Below are positions 44,865 to 49,505 of a stretch of DNA of 49,505 bases, piece after piece. How positions within the stretch are numbered: the first letter of the stretch is position 1; each line of letters starts with the position of its first letter. Source of the DNA: Desmonostoc vinosum HA7617-LM4. Lineage in GTDB: Bacteria; Cyanobacteriota; Cyanobacteriia; Cyanobacteriales; Nostocaceae. The notes below the pieces were generated by a model. The model searched no databases. It was not told the DNA's origin and worked only from the letters and a program-made list of their open reading frames with translations. The DNA lies in NCBI GenBank assembly GCA_019359515.1, contig JAHHHC010000047.1:1-49505 (forward strand), in the 5' to 3' direction. Made by a program: the position numbers and the translations under genes.

Positions 44865-45767
44865 ATGGTGACTTTTAACACAATCCAAAATAATAGCGAG
44901 CGGTATTTAGAATATATTGGTAAACATAAACGTGCTTTTGATATTTACGAAGATCTCTATCCCCTAAAACTTTTTGAAGATTTTGTACAAGTGCAGGGCA
45001 AGCAAGGAGGTCTGTTTCGTTGCGCCTGTAATGTAGATCGAGATAGTTTGTCTCCAGCTCGCTTTGCCTTGATGTTTCCTTTGCAAGAAGAACTTCAACT
45101 ACTTTATAATCCCCAACAACACCTTCAGGTAGCCTTTAACTTCTTTCGTCAAGTAGAAAGTCGAGCAGAAGTAAAGCTTGGTTATCATCTAATTCAAAAG
45201 TTTTTTAGTACTCATTCTGACTTTCGGGGTATTTTTGGTATCGGGGTTGGTGTAGATGCACAAACAAATATTGGTGACTCGCGCCTCAAGTTGTTTATTT
45301 GGCTAAAAAATTCCCCCGAAAAGGTGGAAACAGCCATTGCTTTGTGTGGCGAGCAAACAAAAATGCGAGCATTTTTAGTCAACGATATACTGTTAGTAGG
45401 TTTTGACTTATTTTTAGATGGTCGCAGCGAAATTGAGCTTTATCCGACCATCACGCGAGATGAGTTACAAAGAGTTGATATCCGCAGTCGAATAATCTCT
45501 CTTTTACCCCCCTGTGCTTTGCCACTACTCGATCAATGTGAAATGTTGCAAGTGGGCATTAGTGCAGCCAATGAAAGTAATATTCTTTATTTTAGCGATG
45601 TTTTAGATCCCAATAGCTTTATTGATAATCTTGGCAATGAGATGGCTAAAAAAGTTCATGCTTATTACCGACATCAACCTGTCAGACATCTGTTAGTTGG
45701 CGTTCCAGAAAAAGACTTTTATGCTCCTGCAATTGAAAAAGTAAAATTATATTATTTTATGAAATAA
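44865..45767 (+). CDS. Cyanobactin prenyltransferase (PatF/TruF family)
   Basis: This 300-residue protein contains YPLKLFEDFVQVQGKQGGLF near residue 30, ARFALMFPLQEELQL near 67 and FGIGVGVDAQTNIGDSRLKL near 122. These match the order and spacing of PatF/TruF/LynF proteins. They are ABBA-fold enzymes that attach isoprene units to Tyr, Ser, Thr, Trp or termini of cyanobactins, although some family members, such as PatF itself, are inactive. I cannot judge activity from the sequence. It lies in the same run of plus-strand genes, 190 bases after the PatB-like gene. Confidence 0.85.
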   Translation: MVTFNTIQNNSERYLEYIGKHKRAFDIYEDLYPLKLFEDFVQVQGKQGGLFRCACNVDRDSLSPARFALMFPLQEELQLLYNPQQHLQVAFNFFRQVESRAEVKLGYHLIQKFFSTHSDFRGIFGIGVGVDAQTNIGDSRLKLFIWLKNSPEKVETAIALCGEQTKMRAFLVNDILLVGFDLFLDGRSEIELYPTITRDELQRVDIRSRIISLLPPCALPLLDQCEMLQVGISAANESNILYFSDVLDPNSFIDNLGNEMAKKVHAYYRHQPVRHLLVGVPEKDFYAPAIEKVKLYYFMK

Positions 45768-45838
45768 TATATTTAATTATAAATAAAAACCTAATTTGTC
45801 CAAACAATCTAAAAAATTAAATCAGGAGAATCACAATC

Positions 45839-46036
45839 ATGGCTAAGAAGCAAACCCCAGAAAACTCAGAATCAACTCCAACAAAACAGTCAGAAGCAAT
45901 TTCCAAAAAAGTTGAATCTCACCTGTTGGCAACTGGTTTAGAAGACTACGGTTTTTGGTGGCAAGAAATGCTCAAAGCACAAGCAACTTCAGACAAAGAA
46001 CGCAAACCCTTCCGTCGAGGTCGCATTTGGAGTTAA
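45839..46036 (+). CDS. PatC/TenC/TruC-like small protein
   Basis: This 65-residue protein is acidic and Lys/Glu-rich at its start (MAKKQTPENSESTPTKQ) and then reads HLLATGLEDYGFWWQEML...KPFRRGRIWS. I recall the last part as PatC-type, with unknown function, in cyanobactin clusters. CAGGAG precedes the ATG by about ten bases. The same 44-residue tail ends the LamG protein at 34231-35157. It could be a scaffold or recognition module, and a precursor peptide is not excluded because of the conserved C-terminus. Confidence 0.75.
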   Translation: MAKKQTPENSESTPTKQSEAISKKVESHLLATGLEDYGFWWQEMLKAQATSDKERKPFRRGRIWS

Positions 46037-46382
46037 CACCATCGAGAGTAGTTTATACCAATTTGTAACGCTATTCTACTAAAATGCGATCGCACTTGTA
46101 ATTTAGCAATAAAGTAGCGATCGCTTCCATTGATGAATGGCACAAAAACGCTGATCGAATTTGAGAGAATTGATATTAGCATGTGAAACTGCGATCGCTA
46201 TTATACTCAGGGTGAACGCATCTAAATTTTACAAAAATATATTGATAAAAAACTAAACTCATGATTCCAATCCAAGAATCGAATTTATAGCGATCGCTTC
46301 TTTCTCATCTAAGTAAAAAATAGTAATAATCGAGACTTAGTAATAAGTCAATAAGCTATACTTAATGCGATTATTTAAGAGT
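46037..46382. other. Intergenic region with four HIP1 octamers
   Basis: GCGATCGC occurs at 46086-46093, 46117-46124, 46191-46198 and 46290-46297, four in 212 bases. This is dense even for a cyanobacterium. I see no gene here. It marks the right end of the RiPP cluster. Confidence 0.8.
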
Positions 46383-47420
46383 TTATTGATAATAGACTAC
46401 TCTTATATGCAGTCCATTGTGGGTATTAGCCGCACCGTTGATTGCTGTTTCAATCAGCAATTGACTCAAAACTGAAGCAAAACGACCGATAGCTTCTGCC
46501 AGTCGTTCGACCGCTTTAAGATTGGTCGCAGATTGAGTTACTTGACGCGCAGATCCTCTCGTCTGCCATAACTCTTCCTCATAGTAGCGCCCATACTCCT
46601 GTACGATTAACTTTGCCAGAGTTTCAGCAGTTATCTCTGGATGGCTTGTTAAATGCTGCAAAATAGACGTGTAAGGCCAACCATACATCGGTTCTACTTC
46701 TTGCGAACTCACCATGTAATCTCCATTGGCCCGCAGTTGGTATGCTACTTCTATCATGCTCATGAGACACGCATCCATGCCAATTAGGTTCACCTTCTGC
46801 CCCGTCAGTTCCTCCACTTCCAGAAAAACCTGTTGGAGTTTAGCATTGTCAAGAAAGTCCAAAGAAGAATCATCAAAACAGATCGCTCGTGACTCTTCAT
46901 CATCTAGTTGCAGCACTTCCGTAATTGAGGAAAGGAAAAAAGCACGGGACAACCGCCGATGATTTCGGGTAAGGGAACGCACTTCATCTTCACTTGCCTT
47001 AATTTCAACACCACGCGATCGCGCAAAAGCATAGATATCGTCTTCCTTCCAGCCAGTACCATGATTCCACAGGATTACTGCGTAGTTTTCTGCTGGATAA
47101 TTCTCAATTCCCCAAACAATAAAATCTCGCAATGTGCGAGGATCGCCTGTATTCTGCTCTGGGATATTTTCAATTTGCCTGGGTTCTGCTGAAGGGCGAA
47201 TATATATGCGGTATGTGTGTTCTCTATCAGAAAGAGTATCCAACTGCACTAGCACAGCTACCTCTGGTGTAGAGCCAACTGCTTCCATTTCTGCAATATC
47301 TTGATAGCCTTGTGCTTCCATTGGGGCCATCAGGCGTTTACCTTGCAGTTGCTCGAAAACCTTACCGTTGTCTCCAGCCATGTAGACCATCATAGTCCAG
47401 CAACGATTATTGTGGGTCAT
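46383..47420 (-). CDS. Clostripain-like (C11) cysteine peptidase
   Basis: This 345-residue protein has the C11 pattern: MMVYMAGDNGK near residue 10, catalytic His in VILWNHGTGW near 119 and catalytic Cys in LIGMDACLMSMIEVAY near 217. C11 enzymes cut after basic residues and are caspase-like in fold. It ends HIRVVYYQ with a loss of the usual late strand (GLSIYFP in relatives), so the C-terminus may be truncated. It follows the Hsp70 remnant by 77 bases on the same strand. It could cut the RiPP leader, but position and strand argue against that. A role in stress or regulated proteolysis is equally possible. Confidence 0.85.
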   Translation of the reverse strand: MTHNNRCWTMMVYMAGDNGKVFEQLQGKRLMAPMEAQGYQDIAEMEAVGSTPEVAVLVQLDTLSDREHTYRIYIRPSAEPRQIENIPEQNTGDPRTLRDFIVWGIENYPAENYAVILWNHGTGWKEDDIYAFARSRGVEIKASEDEVRSLTRNHRRLSRAFFLSSITEVLQLDDEESRAICFDDSSLDFLDNAKLQQVFLEVEELTGQKVNLIGMDACLMSMIEVAYQLRANGDYMVSSQEVEPMYGWPYTSILQHLTSHPEITAETLAKLIVQEYGRYYEEELWQTRGSARQVTQSATNLKAVERLAEAIGRFASVLSQLLIETAINGAANTHNGLHIRVVYYQ

Positions 47421-47497
47421 GTTGAATCATTCTGCGTTTAAGGTTTCTTCTTTTTATACAAATCTATTGCTGCGATTACCGAAAATTACACAAACTG

Positions 47498-48013
47498 TTA
47501 GTTGATTATTTTGCTTTTGAGTTCGGCAAGTAGTTCCTCTGCTTGGTTGACATCGCGTTTATTAATAGCTGCTTGCAAGTTTCCTAAATTTTTCAGTAGG
47601 AGATTATCAGATGTCTTGTCTTGATTAATCACACGTTGCAGTCGGATTATTTCTTCTTCTAATTGAAAAATCCGATTAGTCACAGCATCTTCATTTTCAT
47701 GCACTTTCGCTTCTTCAAGTTTCTTGTTTACCTCTTGCTGAGTTAAGCGGTAGAATCGGTCAAATGTTTTCTCAACAGGTTGCCCATCGGTGGTAATATC
47801 TTCTGCTAACACATGAAGAATGCCATCGTGGTCAACTGTAAACTTACAATTAACCCTAACTTCCCCAGCCAGACGGGCAGTAGCTAGGTTGAGAACTACC
47901 TCACCGATAAATTCATTGTCCCCGGCAATCGGTCGTTCACCTTGATAAATGCGGAAGCGGATACTCTCTTGCCCATCGCGCTGGGTAGTAAAAGCTTGGG
48001 AACCCCTGCGCCA
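47498..48013 (-). pseudogene. Hsp70 (DnaK) substrate-binding-domain remnant
   Basis: An open frame of about 171 residues with no start codon reads RGSQAFTTQRDGQESIRFRI, YQGERPIAGDNEFIGE and KFTVDHDGILHVLAEDI, followed by a helical lid. This is the substrate-binding half of a DnaK-like protein, including the YQGER loop. The ATPase half is missing. In its place lies an unrelated frame across a TAG (48014-48016). A GTG inside (47810) could start only the last 104 residues. Confidence 0.85.
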
Positions 48014-48016
48014 CTA

Positions 48017-48210
48017 TTGCGACTTAATCTCATTAAATCCGTGAATAAATCTTGACATGGTTCTACAAAATTGACCCAAGTTTGACCATATAAGCCAATA
48101 TAAAAACTGCTATGCCGCCTAGCTGTACGTCCAGATTCTTTAACACGACCAACATATTTTTGGACACCTTTACGTTTAATTTGTTGTCCAGAGATGGTGG
48201 CACAAGTGTA
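48017..48210 (-). pseudogene. Unrecognised coding remnant joined to the Hsp70 fragment
   Basis: A minus-strand stretch reads TISGQQIKRKGVQKYVGRVK, ESGRTARRHSSFYIGLYGQ and WVNFVEPCQDLFTDLMRL. It looks like real protein sequence, very basic and possibly from a transposase, but I cannot name it. It ends at the junction with the Hsp70 remnant. Confidence 0.35.
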
Positions 48211-48211
48211 G

Positions 48212-48238
48212 GCGAAGCTCCGAAGGGAGCCGCTTCGC
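48212..48238. repeat. Compound palindromic repeat
   Basis: GCGAA...TTCGC encloses GCTCC-GAAG-GGAGC, a hairpin with a four-base loop. It is followed by CGCTTCGCTAACGC, the same kind of motif as in the TnpB remnant. Confidence 0.6.
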
Positions 48239-48648
48239 TAACGCTATCAATAAAATGAAAGATATTAAACCACACGATATTCCCCAAATATTAGATGAAG
48301 CGGTTGGAGGCTGGAAGGGATTGAAATTGAATCTGCGGCAAGGGTTAGAAGGTGCTAGTCGTTTCTATACTCTCCTCGTTTCTTCATTGGGCGAGGCTGT
48401 TGGCGTGGCTGATGGCGAGCCGTTTTGGAACTCCTACTTGAGGCAGTGGCAAGTTTTAGTTAACTTCGAGAACGGGTGCAAGTCTGTGGTGTGTAATTGG
48501 TTAGTAGGGGTGTAGGTCATGTCCTCTCCCGACTAATTACACCCCACACCCAAAAACCTTATGAATAGTGGATTTGCCAATAAATCGTGTGCCATTCCTC
48601 TAGGGCTTTGCACGTATCTACAAAACGTGCTGGATTTACATACTTGCT
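48239..48648. other. Stretch with one doubtful 86-codon frame
   Basis: A plus-strand frame at 48255-48515 begins MKDIKPHDIPQILDEAVGGW. Its first 45 residues look protein-like, but the rest runs through a GGCGAGGC repeat and resembles nothing I know. I do not call it a gene. Confidence 0.3.
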
Positions 48649-48846
48649 CTACCCGGATACAGCATCAGAATTACGTTTCCACTCCTGCTTTAGCAATTCC
48701 TGGTAAGTCTTTTCTCTCATCATCGTCTGCTGGTAGAGCATGAGCAAAAACTCTTTAGCTTGTTCGCCAGACAGCTGTTGCACTTGGTCAGCAAAGATTC
48801 TCAGGCTAAATTCTTGTTCTAAAGATAATTCAATCGGTTGGTTCAT
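48649..48846 (-). CDS. nblA: Phycobilisome degradation protein NblA
   Basis: This 65-residue protein, MNQPIELSLEQEFSLRIFAD, then FLLMLYQQTMMREKTYQELL, is a clear NblA. NblA is a small helical hairpin that binds phycobiliproteins and links them to the Clp protease for degradation when nitrogen or sulfur is short. The length and the LYQQ..MREKTYQELLK core are normal for the family. I looked for an NtcA box (GTA-N8-TAC) upstream up to about 49000 and found none. No ribosome site of note precedes the ATG. The gene is intact and marks the strain as phycobilisome-containing. Confidence 0.95.
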   Translation of the reverse strand: MNQPIELSLEQEFSLRIFADQVQQLSGEQAKEFLLMLYQQTMMREKTYQELLKQEWKRNSDAVSG

Positions 48847-49255
48847 CGTTGGTTCAATCGCCCAACAAGGCGAAAACTAGAGGGATTATACTGGCTACTA
48901 ATGCGCCCTAAGTGAAATGCGGTTGGGAGCTTGTACTTATGTATTCATAATATTTTGGAAAGTAATGACTCTTGATTCGGTTTTCTTCACCGAATAAAAT
49001 GATGATTACCACACTCAATTAGATATTAAGAATCATTCCGGTTTTTTCTAGTTTTTTAGTTTGGAATATCGCCAACAACAGTAAGAACACAGGGAACGGA
49101 AACGGCACCAGGAGCAAGAAAGAAATGCAGCTTATGCGGCTAGAATGCACACGCAGTCATGAATTCGCCAACAGTATCATACACTACATTTGAAGGGGTG
49201 AGTGTAGGGTATGTTGTTGCGAAGTTATTATAGTAAAAACAGATACATTTTGTAA
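48847..49255. other. Upstream region of nblA
   Basis: About 400 bases with no clear gene. It should contain the nblA promoter. No NtcA consensus is visible. Confidence 0.4.
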
Positions 49256-49408
49256 TGTCGAATCGATAAAGCAAAATATCTGTTGCAACACAGTAAACTC
49301 AGCATTGCAGATATCGCTATCAGGGTAGGTTTTTGCGATCAAAGTCACTTGACTCGATATTTTAAACGAATTGTTGGCGTTACACCAAAACAACTCCTGC
49401 AAGCTTGA
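49256..49408 (+). pseudogene. AraC-type helix-turn-helix remnant
   Basis: A frame that opens just after a TAA reads [20 protein letters not shown], then [20 protein letters not shown] and VTPKQLLQA before the TGA at 49406-49408. This is the second half of an AraC/XylS DNA-binding domain. The first helix-turn-helix and any sensor domain are missing. The 97 bases after it are without a gene. Confidence 0.8.
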
Positions 49409-49505
49409 GCGCAATAATTTACTAAAATCCCGCAACTTTTTTCTAGAGTCCAAAGTAGCACTTTTTTATAGTAGTAAGATATTCAGATTAGCCGAAACAA
49501 AAATG

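Noticed and set aside
1-49505. CRISPR arrays, tRNA and rRNA genes.
   Set aside because: I saw no regularly spaced direct repeats with unique spacers, no cloverleaf with the TTCGANNC arm and no rRNA motifs. The tandem repeats at 36730 and 40308 have no spacers.

Overview
The window comes from a cyanobacterium, most likely a filamentous, Nostocales-like strain. Three ancient cyanobacterial markers support this: psbA (photosystem II D1) at the left edge, nblA (phycobilisome degradation) at the right edge, and a cyanobactin-type peptide pathway between them. Many GCGATCGC (HIP1) octamers, heptameric tandem repeats and small mobile inverted repeats fit the same group. Most of the window is accessory DNA, with decayed insertion sequences and pseudogenes between specialised systems.

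Layout. 1-3.1 kb: psbA start, an AbiEii-like nucleotidyltransferase, an antitoxin-like gene and a broken gene. 3.1-12.5 kb: one three-module NRPS (A-PCP-C-A-PCP-C-A-PCP-TE) on the minus strand, with a divergent zinc-ribbon gene. 13.6-16.8 kb: a small array of integron-type gene cassettes marked by two well-formed attC sites and a third half-site, with no integrase in the window. 17.0-24.9 kb: an IS remnant, an LGFP-repeat protein and a 1910-residue SdrD/DUF11 repeat adhesin with a possible thioester domain. 25-28.5 kb: IS630 and TnpB remnants, a Fic protein and an XRE regulator. 28.5-33.4 kb: a diversity-generating retroelement (DGR) with avd, a reverse transcriptase cut off before its YxDD motif, and a membrane-NACHT-FGE target whose C-terminus is a variable region. 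No template repeat is visible. 34.2-46.0 kb: a cyanobactin-like RiPP cluster. 46.4-49.5 kb: a clostripain-like peptidase, an Hsp70 remnant, nblA and an AraC remnant.

How the parts work together. In the RiPP cluster a short precursor (39925-40131) would be heterocyclised by the YcaO enzyme, oxidised by the SagB-type oxidase, cut by the PatA-like subtilase and possibly prenylated by the PatF-like enzyme. Where a PatG macrocyclase is expected there is a methyltransferase fused to the PatA/PatG C-terminal domain. This suggests a linear, methylated product. One PatC-like tail is fused to a LamG domain and a second stands alone. In the DGR region the target gene, avd and RT lie in canonical order on one strand, but the truncated RT and missing template suggest that the variable region is now frozen or served in trans.

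All of this rests on reading the sequence and recalled family knowledge; no database search was run. Substrates, the linear product and the loss of DGR function are inferences.
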